Shown here in pieces: positions 33,408 to 45,947 of a DNA stretch of 64,000 nt; within the stretch, counting starts at the first letter, position 1, and the number at the start of each line of letters is the position of its first letter. The notes under the pieces are model-generated. The model was given only the letters and a program-made list of their open reading frames with translations. It searched no databases and had not been told where the DNA came from. The stretch comes from Metallyticus violacea (taxonomy: Eukaryota; Arthropoda; Insecta; Mantodea; Metallyticidae). The position numbers and the translations under genes were made by a program. The stretch is from contig CM060833.1 of the NCBI GenBank assembly GCA_030762175.1, positions 2,767,501 to 2,831,500 of the forward strand, given 5' to 3'.

Positions 33408-33454
<47 letters not shown>

Positions 33455-33800
33455 CTCACGGCTCAGAATCTCTCGATCAGTTCCTTATTAATCTTAGCTC
33501 CAAATTTTCAGTTATATTCACTTCTTCTGTCTCTATCAATGCTAGATATTGATATTTTTTTATGTAATGGCTCTTTTCTTACGTCCGTACACATTAAGCC
33601 CAACTAATTTATAACAGTGTCTTCATTTTGTTAGCAGCCATCCTTTTTCTCTTTCAATCCGTGGTCATTGTCTTTGTAACAACTTTTCATCTCTGGAGAC
33701 GTATATTAAAAACCTCGCTCAAAAGTTCCAAGATCAAAAATATCCATCCTAACTTTTAGAATCCCGTATTATTCCAGCGCACAAAAGTTTCCAGTGAAAA
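33080..33800. other. Unassigned stretch with a 43-base T run
   Basis: T43 lies at 33410-33452. The frame across it gives a poly-Phe peptide that is not a gene. No other motif recognised. Confidence 0.6.
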
Positions 33801-33801
33801 C

Positions 33802-34065
33802 CTAAAACGGGTTCGATCCCGGCCAGGACGGATGTGTTTTTTCGGGCCTAAAAACCCTAAGTATGGCTTCCTTCGGAAGGGAAGTAAAGCCGTGGGTCAC
33901 GTATCGTACATTTACGGCACGATAAAGAACCTCAAGCCTGAAAGAAGAGGGCTCTGAGCAAAATTTGTCGGCCGTTTCACGCCTTGAATTGAATGGAACG
34001 CCGATGACCTGAGATGTTAAAGAGCGTCCGTAAATAAACAAATAAACAAATAAAAAATTAAAAAA
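33802..34065 (+). mobile_element. SINE-A copy 8
   Basis: It begins inside the anticodon-arm region, with a good B box (CGGGTTCGATCCCGG), full body and an (AAATAAAC)n tail at 34032-34055. The A box is missing. Confidence 0.9.
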
Positions 34066-34411
34066 AACGAAAATAGTTTCAAGATAAACCCTCCAAAAAT
34101 AGCTGAATTAATACATAAGGTGATATAAATTACATACTAATAAAATATTATTAAATACTAAAAATAGCAAACATATTGGCAGCTACCGCTCAGTGATGTG
34201 TTCTGAAGTATTTCACTCTAAGCGCATAACTTTAGGGAATGATACGACCTTGAAATGGTAAATCTTTGACCAAACGCGCACTGGCAACTTCCCAATGACT
34301 TTGCGCATTTACATTTGTTTACTCTGATTCTGCGTTTTCATAAAATGGAAGGTGAAGGCTAAACAAACGATAGGGGCGCTCAAAAGCCTCGGTGATAAAT
34401 AAACATTCGAT

Positions 34412-34575
34412 TTCAAGTCATGACCACCTCTAATTATAAATATTACGGTTACTAAATGTCGGCCATGTATCAGCCGATTTATCCACTTCCGGTGTTCTAA
34501 GTCATGGCCGCCTGTAGTATTAATAGTACTGCTAATAAAGCTTCGCATTATCAGCTGGTTTTTCCACATTTTACT
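34412..34575. repeat. Imperfect tandem duplication of about 80 bp
   Basis: Unit 1 contains AAGTCATGACCACCT and ATCAGCCGATTTATCCAC. Unit 2 contains AAGTCATGGCCGCCTG and ATCAGCTGGTTTTTCCAC. The 134-codon minus frame across it has no recognised motif. Confidence 0.6.
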
Positions 34576-34979
34576 ATGGTGTATATGTCTGTTATTTAAG
34601 ATGTTACCGCATTCTCGAAAGTTTACACCCTGATCGGTTTTCCAAAGGAAACTTTTGAAATATGTGACTGAACATTTTTTACTTTGGTAGCGTTCATTGT
34701 TACCCAGGTTCATTGACAGCTGAACGTAACTGATATATACTTGTGATCATTTGGGCGGTTGTTCAACCTGACGTATACAATTAACAAAAGGTTAAAGTTT
34801 ACGATTGCGCAGCATCCGGGTTGGCAAGGAGACAAAGAAATATCAGAAGGTTCATATGCGGTAAAGAAACGGCAAAATATGCAGGGTGAAAATTTAGGGG
34901 GGGAAAAAACGTACTTCGTTACAAGAAACTTGTTATTAATGACAATGTGTTGAATAATTAATACATATTTACTAGTCCT

Positions 34980-36170
34980 TATAACTTTGATGATATTTAT
35001 CAAAGTAGTGCTCGGTGTATTCACTGCATCTGTCCCACGTTCTGTCAATCTTGAATTTCTGACAGATCCTTCAGAATCTCCTCCGCAGTCTTCACCACTG
35101 CTTCTGGTGATGGAAAAATGCCTGCCATGAAGAAGTTTCTTCAATTCGGGGAAAGGAAAAGTCACAAGAGGCTAAATATTGACCAGAAAAACTGATGGAC
35201 ACACTTCATTTTAGAGCACTCACTTATTCATCATAACAAACAATGGCGAACATGGAAGGGGCTCACATTGTTGCATCTACGTATATCATAAACATTTTTA
35301 ATTACAAATCAAAAACACAGGGATAACCATGGAGCCAGGGAGTCAAATGACCAATAATATAATTCCCATTAGACTATTAGGCTTATTACATTATAAATCA
35401 ATTAACAGTAATAACTTTATCAACCGTTGCTAAGGCGGCCCTTCCGGCTTGCGTCCTTCACCTCCGAAGATTCCCACTCGATTCCCTGAGGAGTTATTGA
35501 AAGTCGACGCATTCACATTCTGCGCATGCCCATAGCAAGCTTTCCCCACGTTCAAATATGTAACGACTACCGCCCGGTCTATATGCCCAACAATATGTAC
35601 ACTTACTCTACATTGCCAATCCTGTATTATCTATAATATTTAATAATTAAACCTTCCGTATCCAGCGCCACAATATTATCGTGATGCAGTACCCAACTGC
35701 ATGGAAATGTGGTATTGCCATTTACAGATACGACATGCTGGTAAACCATTCCTTGAACATCGAAAAATGAGATGACCTTCACTTTTCCAGCAGAAGCAAC
35801 CACGTTTGTTGGTTTGCTGTTTGCTCTCAGGATCGAAATGATGTAGTCAAATTTCATTAGCAGCAGATTACATTTGAAAGAAACCCCCCGCATCTTCAGC
35901 TGTCTTGGAGCACACCGAGCACTAACTCGTTTGGTGACCAACTGTGGGGAATACCCAGTGATTTCAGAATCCTCTGTTACAATGACAGCTGTGTTAGCGC
36001 ACAATCTTTAAGCTCCGTTTTGTGGAGAACAGTTCTGCAAACGCCTCTTGTAACATTGCAAAGGTTTGTTGGAACCAAGTCAAAACATTGCGTGTCACTT
36101 CCATTTTGCTGTAGGCTGACATTACAAAGCTCTCAAAGATGGAAAGCGGAAGTAACAACAATGCCACATG
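34980..36170 (-). pseudogene. Mar-D mariner remnant
   Basis: From right to left the minus strand gives FKCNLLLMKFDYIISILRAN, KVKVISFFDVQGMVYQHVV (the block after the first catalytic site), WVLHHDN, then after a gap YLASCDFSFPRIEE and FPELKKLLHGRHF, the region after the third catalytic site, and the C-terminal AEEILKDLSEIQ. The segment 35270-35640 between them has no transposase motif and may be an insertion. Stops and frameshifts abound. The relative at 58.5-59.3 kb shares ILRANSK/VLRANSK-type sequence. Confidence 0.65.
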
Positions 36171-36649
36171 TACCTACACAAGGAGTTAACAAAATATTGG
36201 AAGATTAAATTATGCCCGTAAATACAATATTATCATTCTGTATTGAACAGTTTTCGTGCAACAAAAGCTGCCTGTTGTACACAAGAATATGAGAACACGT
36301 CAAGCTCCGAAAATACAACCTGTTGCGCTTCTGCTGCGTACAGTTTAGCGCACACAAGTCTGCCGTATGTGTATGTTGTCCAAACTTATCATTTCAGCAG
36401 ATAGCAGCACGCTATAGAACGCTAAATGACATGCATACCAGACACACCAACGTTTTGGGCTACAGAGGTGGAAAGAGGACTCAGACGAATTAGCCCTGGG
36501 TTCAATATGGCAACGAGGTAATGGAAATAATAAAAGTGTATGGAAGAAGGCTACAGAGTATTAGCAGGCAGGAAATCAAGACGGAATGTTACATGAAACT
36601 CTACTTGAACCTATAAAATGAAATGTAATTAACCTGGGATAAGGAGGTA

Positions 36650-37650
36650 CGAGGGTTGGTCCATAAGTTTCCGGCCTCGCCGATAAGAATTACCGCCTTC
36701 ACAAAATACTTATCTGGTATCATACCTTATTTGTTAAGTAAATAATTGCAGCTGTAACTGCTCAGTTGTTCAGGTATAGTTGCATAAAGAAGACTGTGTG
36801 TAGAAGATTGTGACTTGTTCAAAATGGAGTATCGAGCTGTTATTAAGTTCTTCACCAAAGAAAGAGTTACTCCAAATGAAATTAAACAGTGACTGGACGG
36901 TGTATATGGGGAAGCAGCCCCCCCCCCCTCATATTCTACCGTAAAAGAATGGACCAAACTTTTTCAAATGGGTTGAGAAAGCATTGAAGACGAAGAGCAT
37001 GCAGGTCGAGCCTTGGAGGTGCTCACTGCTGAAAACATCTCTCGCTCTTGTGGAAGGAGAAATTATGGAAGACCGGCGGCTCAAAGTTACAGAAATAGCA
37101 GAAAGGTTGGGTCTTTCTAAAACAACATTCCCTCGAACTGTTCATGAGCATTTAAACATGAATAAGGTTAGTGCAAGATAAGTGTCTAGACTTCTTTCCT
37201 CAGTCCAAAACAGCAACGAGTCATCTGTTGTCAGGCATTTTTGGAGCCCTGCCGTGGTAGCGAGAGAGAAGTTCTGCAAACCATTGTTACAAGAGATGAA
37301 ACTGTGTTCCCTTGTCCAAAAGAGAATCAAAGGAGTGGCAGGTGTAAACCCGCCTCTAAAGGCCAAGGTCACTCAGTCAACCAAGAAGATCATGACCACA
37401 ATCTTTTGAGACTATGAAGGAATACTCTTCATTGACTTCAAGGAGAGGAACACCACAGTAAATGTAGAACACTATGCTGACCTACTGCACAGACTACGTG
37501 CTTCTAGCAAAGATAAAAGGCGAGGAAAGCTGAGTGGTGGTATGCGCCTGTGCACACAGCTCTTGTTGCAAAGGAAACTGTGAAGAAATGTGGCTTCAAA
37601 GAGATCGACCATCCACCCTACAGCCCAGATCTAGATCCCAGGGACTATTG
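36650..37650 (+). mobile_element. Mar-A mariner, 3'-truncated copy
   Basis: It begins after TA with CGAGGGTTGGTCCATAAG and TTTCCGGCC, the standard mariner end. The frame starts MEYRAVIKFFTKERVTPNEI and continues with the helix-turn-helix LGLSKTTFPRTVHEHLNMN, GRIL-type fragments, EGILFIDFKERN and ends at PPYSPDLDPRDYW with the third catalytic Asp. The first catalytic block survives only as KLCSLVQKRI-like sequence after a deletion. The HDN block is deleted. Sequence after about 37650 (GTGCACCTCATAGTGC) is not mariner. Confidence 0.85.
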
Positions 37651-37789
37651 GTGCACCTCATAGTGCATGTTGCTAGCGAAGATGGATTCATAAAAGGTGA
37701 CCTTCTTATCTTTTAATCCAAACGCACTGGTGATTTACCATGGTTTATCACAGTTGTAGTGCTTACTAAACATTTATGGCTAGGGATGA

Positions 37790-38020
37790 CATTTTCCCTG
37801 CGCAATTTTCCCTAATCTACCATCATATGTAACGGCGAGGCTTAGCAATGAAAAGAAACTTCCGAAAGAACGCATGAAAAGCGTTTTGGAGCGAGATGAA
37901 GAGCGTTTTAATGAATGGTGTGAGCAGGATGTTAACATGTTTCCGGAGAGGTTAAAACAAGACAGGTACACCCGTCTATGGCTATTGTCAAGGAAGACTA
38001 TGTCCTGTTCATTAAAATAG
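37790..38020 (+). other. Candidate exon, charged protein
   Basis: A frame without an early ATG is open from 37790 to about 38020 and encodes ARLSNEKKLPKERMKSVLER and DEERFNEWCEQDVNMFPERL, then KQDR at CAG/GTACAC (37964-37971), a good donor. GCTTAG at 37841-37846 could serve as acceptor. The high charge and lack of bias suggest real coding, but no family is recognised. A 63-codon frame on the other strand covers the same bases, so either could be chance. Confidence 0.25.
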
Positions 38021-38029
38021 ACTATGATA

Positions 38030-40020
38030 AATATAATTTATATCAATTAGGTTTAAGGTGTTCGGTATTTTCGAAGTTAGTGTGTCATTTTTAAAGATTT
38101 GTGCTTGCCTGTGTAAAAGCTCAGTTCGATATTGGAATGCAGTGGAAGTAAAGAGTTAAAATATATCAGATGGAGAAAATGGAATAATTTAGTGAGTGCC
38201 TTGCTAATTACCATAATAAATATGTCTCGCTCTTTGAAAGCGACTTAATTAATTAACGTTGTCAGGGAACGTTTACTACCAGGTCATGATTTGGATATAG
38301 AGAAAGTTGCTAAAACATTTGTTGCATTAGACAATTGAAGCTCTTGATATGAGTGCAACTTTTTCTTATAAGCATAAGGAAAATGGAAATTTGCATTACA
38401 TGTTCTTTTCCAATAGTTTGGTTAAATTTGTTTGTTCTACTTGTAGAGAGCATTGTAATTAAATATAAATGTTAACTGTTTTATATTAGTACAGCTCTAC
38501 AAAAATCAAATCTGTATATAGATGCATGAGTTTTTAAACGGTTCATTCATTTTGCACTGCAGTAAGTTTGCTTAAAATAATATTCAAGCATTTTACACCA
38601 ATGAAAAATATTTAAGTTATTCTTATTTTTGCATGTTGTTGGTGTTATTTGATTACTTACTGCACTGCAGTAAACGCTAATTGGCTGTAGTTAATTAATA
38701 TTTTTTGTACATGAATGCTTTTCTGTAAAGCGAATTAATGTTATTTTATGTTTCGTTTACATATGAGAAATATTATTTGTAAAAAATTTAATATTCTTAA
38801 AATCCATTGGAATGTTTTCTAATGTTAATATCATCTTGTAAATATAATAACATTTCGTGCTTGCTATTGGCAGCAGTGGGTCGACGACGGTCTCCTTTTC
38901 TTTTCTGGGGTCTATGCAATGGAGTCGGGCTTGATTTGTGGCACATTTAATTGCTGCCAACGTTTGAAATTTGGTTAAAGCATAATGCATTTATACAACG
39001 GTAACATGTGATTTGGAACTAACGAATAAAAGATTTTAAAAGTCACTCTTTTGACTGTAGGAGGTTTCACTGAATCACTGAGTTATTATAACGTTGCATC
39101 TCTTAGAACTAAAGGCTATAATGTGTAAGGCACTACTACACCCTTCCTCAAATCTTAGAACATTAAGACAATGCTGGATCTCGTACAGTTAATGGAGTAA
39201 ACGAATCCATTTCAATATCTTGATTCAACACTAAGTTAAGTTTGCCTCTTTATCGTGTTAAATGAAGAATTGCGGAGAAAATTCGCGAATTTTAGAACAT
39301 TCGTAGTGAAAACAAAGCCAAAACAGAAAAACAGAAGATTCCAATGCTTGTAATTATCTCAGACTGGTTTTCAGTTGTCTTTAAAATTCAGGTTTTCTGT
39401 TTCAAGGCAACTTGCCGAATCAGATGTATCAGCATCACGTGGCAGGCTGCGCCTAATTTTGAAGAAAAATGTAAACCTTCTGTCGAAATGACCTTGAGAC
39501 TGCTCCTGTATTCACACACAAAAACTTGCCAAAGTAATAATTTAGTTATAATGCTACAGGATGTGTCTTTAATTATACTGCACAACTTCGTCCTGCTCCA
39601 GACCCTGTAATTCTGTTCAAGTTATACCAAGTCGCAAACAACTAAGGGATAATTTTGTAAAAATGCTAAAGGAGATACCTGAGAAACTGCGTATTTACTT
39701 CAACCATCTTCAGCTGTGCGGTTGGACAATGTCAATGCTGGAATTTGGAAATAAAGAAAAATAACTTTGATGATATGTTATTAGACTGAATGACGAAACA
39801 ATTAAAAATTTGGGGAACTTTTTATCTGTTTTAAATACAACACCAGACTTGTCTGAAGTTATCCAACATGAAGATATACGAATATCAAACACACATTTTC
39901 AGAGCCGTTTTATGCAAATTCTATAATTACATGCGTTCTACACGCCAAAGAATAAAATTGATATCAAATATTTTAGGGACCATTAAAAAGTTTTGAAAGT
40001 GCCACCTTAAAGTCCAAGCT
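38030..40020. other. AT-rich desert
   Basis: Nearly 2 kb without any repeat, transposase or splice-flanked frame I can recognise. Frames of 60-88 codons (38757-38990, 39344-39610) show no motif. Confidence 0.5.
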
Positions 40021-40029
40021 AAGGACTGA

Positions 40030-41010
40030 AATCGAAACTTATCCTGAGAATTCTTCACCGTACTCTCCATCTCTCTCTATACACACGCAGTTGTAGACGG
40101 TGCAAACACTGACTGAGATATTGTCAACAGAACTGAATTTAAACTCGAGCAAGGTCCTGCACTCATTTAAAAGGTTTTCCAGCATGCAAGATTTCACTCG
40201 AGAAAACAACCAGAAGTCGCGCGGTGCAAGATCACGGCTGTAGGGCGGATGGTCAAGCAACTGAACTTTGTTGTGCAAAAGCAACAGTCCTGAAGTTCCT
40301 GCCTTTGGAGGCCGCCGCCTCAGTTCTTCAAATAAAGTATTCAAAATATAAGTGCCATAGCATTCTCCATTCATTGTCATTCCTTCTGAATACAGTCAAC
40401 CACTAATGGTCCTTCATAGTTGAAGTAAACAGTGAACATTCGCTTACAGAACGAAAATCTTGTCGAAGAACAACAGGTCTGTGTCTTTCTCATTTACCTA
40501 CACGCAGTTCTGAGCTTTATTTGAGGTGGTATAGAAATAAGACCAACTTTCATCACCAGTAACATATCTGTCAAATGTTTAGGACATTTGATGAAAACAT
40601 GCTCAGCAGTTTCCTTGCACATTCCTTTCTCCTTTGCTTCTCTTCATTGGTTAGGGAACTTAGAACCCATTTTGTAGAGATTTCTTACAGTTTTAAATAT
40701 TCATGGAGTATACTGTCAAAGCTTCCGACACTGATACCCACTATAACAGTAATATGTCGATTTTCCTCTACCAAGTTCCTCACTCTTTGAATTGATCTCT
40801 GGTTCACAGCTTCCCGAGGCCGGCCAGAGCGAGGATTGTCTTTCAAAGTCCCTGGTTCTTCTTCAAATGAACCAATTCATCTTACAACGATATCAAATGA
40901 ACACACTTGATCACCATGAACAGCTACCAAGTCCTCGCTCTCTCATCTAGTTCATAGCGTTTATAAATGTAGAATCTAACGTGTTCATAAGAAATTCGTG
41001 ATTATTCACC
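40030..41010 (-). pseudogene. Mariner transposase, nearly full length but dead
   Basis: The minus strand carries, from about 41000 down, RSGRPREAVNQRSIQRVRNL, VEENRHITVIVGISVGSFDS, ILHEYLKL, then VTGDESWSYFYTTSNKAQN with the first catalytic Asp, then MTMNGECYGTYILNTLFEEL, RPPKAGTSGLLLLHN (second block, with Asp and part of the block lost) and VQLLDHPPYSRDLAPRDFWL with the third Asp. Frames shift several times. The terminal inverted repeats are not clear. Confidence 0.8.
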
Positions 41011-41199
41011 ATCTATTGACATATGACTGAACTCAACAGACTGTTCGACAGTAACTATGCAAGTTAAATTTGCACTTATGCATATTTTGAAAGCCTACGG
41101 TCCAATTCTTGCCAGCTGCGTTAGTTACACCTTTGTGGACATTATTGTTCAACAATGGATAGGTACCAAGACATAAAGAAGCTCATCATTCAGGTCAAA

Positions 41200-41540
41200 T
41201 GTTGACAGTTGAGTTTTATTCTGCCGGAGGGTCAAAGTGTAAATTGTTGTTGGTATTATGCAGATATGATCGTTACCTCCGAGAAACGTGACCTAGAATG
41301 TGGGGACACAAGGATACTCGCCAGCGCATTTATTAATTGCTTGTCCACGACTATGGTGCATAAACAAGATTATTGATCTTCCCCTCCCCCCATACTCTCC
41401 TAACTTAGCACTTTCGGACTCCCCTCACAAATTTCCAACAAAGTTCTCAAACAACTTTGTATAAATCTCGAAAAGTGCATTCAGAAGCTTAAGCGCCGTC
41501 GAGAAAGGTGTATCAAGGGCAGATTACCTCGGAAGAGTCA
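41200..41540 (+). pseudogene. Mariner transposase C-terminal remnant
   Basis: Across three frames: ILPEGQSVNCCWYYADMIVT, then VHDYGA (HDNA block with Asn lost) and TRLL, then IDLPLPPYSPNLALSDS, the third catalytic block with its Asp. It lies tail to tail with no overlap beside the minus-strand element at 40.03-41.01 kb. From 41540 to 42060 a frame of about 75 codons is open but unrecognised. Confidence 0.6.
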
Positions 41541-42059
41541 AAACTCAGTAAGATTGCAGACAAGCCCAATGCGCTTATTGCATTCCCCGCCCCATCGATA
41601 CACCCCTTGAGCCTGCGTTCTATGCTTTGGCCCACTTTGTTGAACTCCCGGAATATTTGGTATCTGCTCAAATCCAGCATAAACTAAGGACTTTTAATGT
41701 CCTCATAGATGGATTTAAAACTTGCGATGTAGCAGTTCGTTTATCCTTGATCAATAAAGTAGTCATTCAAAATAACAAACTTTTCTATTAATGAGCAACA
41801 TTGAGCGGATGACGTACAAAGGTACATCGTCAATTAAATGGTGCAACTCATTTCTGAGAAACTGCAGATAAATGTCTTCCCTGAGACCCGGATGGAAGAA
41901 ATAGGAACAAAGAAGATGATCACAAACATTTCCACGTTTGAACTAATTTCTGTTCATTTATGTCCTATCGTGCCTCACTATGCCCAGATGTATGAAGTAC
42001 TGATCAATAAATACTGACACTGTTCTTGCAGGGGGCATGTGATCGGCGTCCCTAGATCG

Positions 42060-42199
42060 AAGAACGTCACCTCTCCTCAGGGGGGTTCCAATTATCCTCA
42101 CGAGGCTGGGTTGACCTAAGCAGGTACCAGGAATCGGAAATCGAACCCGGACCTCCCGGCTAAGTCAACAAAGCTAACCACTAGACCAAGGAAGTGGTC
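42060..42199 (-). mobile_element. SINE-C, single copy
   Basis: The minus strand begins CCACTTCCTTGGTCTAGTGG (A box TTGGTCTAGTGGTTAGC), then CCGGGAGGTCCGGGTTCGAT as the B box, a TACCTGCTTAGGTC segment and a short unrelated body. The acceptor-stem pairing of a real tRNA gene is lacking, so this is a tRNA-derived SINE, distinct from SINE-A and SINE-B. Confidence 0.6.
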
Positions 42200-42995
42200 A
42201 TAGATGTTTATTACTCTATTTCAATGTTTACATGATATTTTTCACAATGTAACTCTTACAGCTTTCTGCCATTCAACTCAATGCCACGAAGTTTCAACTT
42301 TAGTGGAGCTACCAGGCGGATGTGATACACAAATACTTTTGAATTTAGCCAAAAATTACATGTCTTGATTGACAACGTCATGATGAAGGAATCACTCATT
42401 CCGATTTTCAGAGTAGCCAATACTGCCGTGTAGTATGCACTGTAAAACATTCCGTTACGTGTTCACCGTCACCTTGCAACAACTTTCGCCTGTTGTTGGC
42501 TTGTTTTCCTTCAGGGTCATAATGTTAATAATTAATTCCAGAAGGCATCCTCTCCACCAGCAGAGACACAAGAGTCAACGAACCCACCGGGTCATATGGA
42601 GACGATCATCCCAACACTTCGCTGAGTTTACGTGTGTTTTCCTCACGGACTATCTGTAACAGCACACGAAATTCGCATCAGGTAGCGCATCCATAGCTTT
42701 TCATGTTTCTGAGGCTGCATGCTCTAATCTCCGTCACCTCCATTTTATGAGATGCGAAATGTGCACAGCAATAGTAAACTAGCCACATAGTTTAAAACAT
42801 TGCAGCAATTGACTTGTTATTTGGCACAATTATTAAGAGCAACAGACTTTACATAACCTAACCTGAGAGTTCAGATAATAAGGAACATTTTATACTTTGT
42901 GAACATTTTCTTCTGATTATATTTAACAATTCCTGCAGAGAAAAGTTCGTTACCATAATTTTTCTTAAAAATATTTATTTTAGAAAATTTATAGC
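42200..42995. other. Unassigned stretch
   Basis: No repeat or coding motif recognised. Confidence 0.5.
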
Positions 42996-42999
42996 AGTA

Positions 43000-43378
43000 A
43001 AACAAATCACTCCTGTATCCAAGTCAAAATCTCTCTTATTAGTAGCTTTCTCACTACTTGACAATTTAGACGGCAAATGAAAGAATCACTAAATTGGAGT
43101 GCCGCTATAGTTTCTTTGCTCCGTGATGTAGTCGTCCTTACAATCACGTGATACGCCTTCAGTCGAGCAAATTTCAGGCGTGTATTCAAAAAGAAATTTA
43201 AAAAGCAGTACGCACATGTATAAAAAAGACATAAATGCAGGTTCAGAGCATATTTATTGTCACTAAATGCCGGGTACTGTATAGCCCGAGGATTGATATG
43301 ACCTTGAGAGAATATTGAAAACATCTATGATTACTTTTTTATAAAAAGATTTTTGGTGAGCAATTTTCGATATTAAGG
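43000..43378. repeat. Repeat E, copy 1
   Basis: Matches 49.55-49.92 kb over its length, for example ACTGTATAGCC, ACCTTGAGAGAATATTGAAAA and CTATGATTACTTTTTT, shown here in parts. Both copies encode related minus-strand frames (SKETIAALQFSDSFI versus NKETTAAIQFGGSFI), so an old coding sequence is possible. In both, SINEs begin within a few bases of the right end. Confidence 0.6.
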
Positions 43379-43380
43379 TA

Positions 43381-43590
43381 TCTCGTCCTGGTAGTCTAGT
43401 AGTACCATACTTTCCTCGCTAACCCAAGATGGCCTGTCAGGGTCGATGGATAGTCTGGGCGTAAACAACTTAAGTATGGTTTCCTTCGGAATGGAAGTAA
43501 AGCGCGGGTTCCGTGTCGTACATTTACTGCAAGCCCCTGATCAAGATTTATCAATCTGAAATGAATGGGACGCGTCCGTAAATAAATAAC
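43381..43590 (+). mobile_element. SINE-A copy 9, old and internally deleted
   Basis: The diverged head (CGTCCTGGTAGTCTAGTAG) has lost the B box, the body carries deletions (the segment after CATTTACTGCA is cut), and it ends CGTCCGTAAATAAATAAC. Directly followed by SINE-B copy 5. Confidence 0.85.
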
Positions 43591-43596
43591 AGCCGG

Positions 43597-43805
43597 TCCG
43601 CCACGTGTAGCCGAGGTCGCTGAGGCAGGGACGATTAGGTGGAAGGTCTGGGATTCGATTTCTGCAAGGACCTCTTTCCTGATTGACGTTTTTCCACGTT
43701 TTCCTCAGTCCTCATAAACGACAGCTGTTGGGGAAATATCTAAACTTAGGCCGGCAACCTTTCCTTCCTTCCTTCCTTTTCCAAATTATCACTTTATCTC
43801 ATCAA
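43597..43805 (+). mobile_element. SINE-B copy 5, 3'-truncated
   Basis: The head CCGCCACGTGTAGCCGAGG and B box (GGGATTCGATTTC) are recognisable. (TTCC)n has expanded at 43758-43778 and the GGGCGTTAAACA end is missing. Confidence 0.85.
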
Positions 43806-44300
43806 TACAGCGCTGAGTTTATGTAATTACATAATTTAATGCTATATATTTATTTACGAATAAAAGGCAATACACATGTAGGGATTTTGTCCATACATTT
43901 TATTTTATTATTATTTTTTTTTTCACATATTCAGCACAACATTACATAATTCACACCATACTACACATTTTAGCATATTTATTATAAAACTTTCCATTTA
44001 TTTTGCTCTTCTATTGAGTTATCCAATACCAGAGCAAGAAAGAAAAAATAATTTGAACGTTATTACATTACTGATACATTCAAAGAAAAATTACAGGAGT
44101 CCAAAAACTCGTTTCCTTTCTTATTGTCAAAAAGCATCAGAATTTGTAGCAGTCCGCTGTTAACCATGACGACAGTCGCATCTTCGTTAAGGTCCAAGCT
44201 GAAAACATGGCTTTCTATTCACAAACTTGTGATAAACACATCCTCTGTAGGATGAAATCTCAAACTGAACTACGTTTAAGAAGCAATCTACATATTAGAA
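43806..44300. other. AT-rich stretch
   Basis: Nothing recognised. Confidence 0.5.
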
Positions 44301-44483
44301 AATGTCCTTCACGCAACAGCTGCGAAACTAAACGAATTCCTCTACAACTTGAATAACTTTAAAAATTAATGTAAAATTATGGCCCTATGAAATAAATAAG
44401 CTCTGGCATCACTGTGTGATATTAGGGGAACAAAATTATAATGCTTGCAATCTATAAGTATCACAAAAGAGAAACCACGTTTT

Positions 44484-44484
44484 A

Positions 44485-44519
<35 letters not shown>
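44484..44519. repeat. (ATT)n microsatellite
   Basis: About 12 units, inside the insertion that splits the element T head from its monomers. Confidence 0.95.
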
Positions 44520-45784
44520 CATCTGGTATACTATTACATAAATGAAATATATGACTAATGATAGACAAAGCTATACTGTGAGAGTATTTTTGAACATTTT
44601 TAAATGTAACCATGTTTATGAACTGAGCCCTTGATATCATCTTTACATTCACTAAAATAGAGAGAAATAACAGAAAGTTTCGAGTTACATTGTGTATTTA
44701 AGATGATGTTCATATGTTTCAATAAAACAAAAACATGTTACTATTTAAAAACAATTACAATGAACTAAGTAAATAAAAACAATCGAAAGTTATATCGATT
44801 TTCAGTGGCTTTGAAATTTAATTTAAATGTTATTAACATGTAACGTAAACGTTTTCTGAAGGTTATTACAGAGCGCTCTTACATACAAATATAATTCTTA
44901 CACACATATTAGATTAATATTTCAGATTTGCTATCTTCACGACGATACTTTTGTTAAATATAAAGCATATGCATCATTATAAACACAGTTTACATGCTGA
45001 ATTAATTTGTCCTTTTATTTTAAAACAATATAGAGAAAATTAAACGCCAGAGCACTTTTTAAATTATCATTTTTATGTCCCTTGCTCCTAATAGTTCAAT
45101 TTCCCTTTTTCAGCGACTGTTTTTCTTATTTTATTTAAATAGATAAGCCAATTTTTGTAGTGAAAAAAGGAATAACGCTGGTGCCAGGGCAATTTTTAAA
45201 TTTTGGGTTTTAGGTTAACCCCCACTCCTAATGATCCGATTTCCCAGATTTTCATAAACTTTTTTTATTTTATTCAAATGGTATATATAGAGTTTCGTTG
45301 CGAAAAAAGAAATATTAATGCAGATAGAATGATATTTAAATTTGGGGTTTCAAGTAAACATCTTCTAATAATTTGATTACGCTGATTTTTCAGAAATTGT
45401 TTTTTTAATTTTATTTTATTTCAATTTTATTTTATATATCAAGTTTCCTTTAATTATTTTTAAATTGTGGCCCGTAGAGCGATTTTTAAATTTCTGTTTT
45501 CAACTATACGCCCTCCTAAAAGCCTGAATGCCCTTTTTCATAAACTATTTATATTAACTCATTTTAATGAAGAATACCGAATTTTGTTGAGAACAAATAA
45601 AGATTGCGGTCACTAGAGGGAATTTTCAATTTTTTAAAAAAGTTTGCTTTATGTTAACCCCCACACCTAATTGTCCAATTTTGCTGGTTAACGAACTCGA
45701 CGAATTGTTTGTTATTTGGTGACCATGTGCCGAGTTTCGCTGAAAAAAAAATAATGCGTCCGCTAGAAAATTACAATTATGTTT

Positions 45785-45947
45785 ACACACACACACACAC
45801 ACGCACACACATGCATGCATACATGCATACATACATACATACATACATACATACATACATACATACATACATACATACATACATACATACATACATACAT
45901 ACATACATACATACATACATACATACATACATACATACATACACACA
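45785..45947. repeat. (AC)n (ATAC)n microsatellite
   Basis: An AC run is followed by about 29 ATAC units. It creates long HTYI/MYVC repeat frames on both strands that are not genes. Confidence 0.97.

Noticed and set aside
33311..33607. 98-codon frame with a poly-Phe run
   Set aside because: Created by a 43-base T tract; no motif on either side.
41550..41795. Open frame of about 75 codons after the mariner remnant
   Set aside because: No ATG, no splice consensus and no recognised motif; kept only as part of the unassigned stretch.
45040..45775. CRISPR-like or satellite array
   Set aside because: Units of about 140 bp with no spacers, diverged, inside a larger interspersed element.
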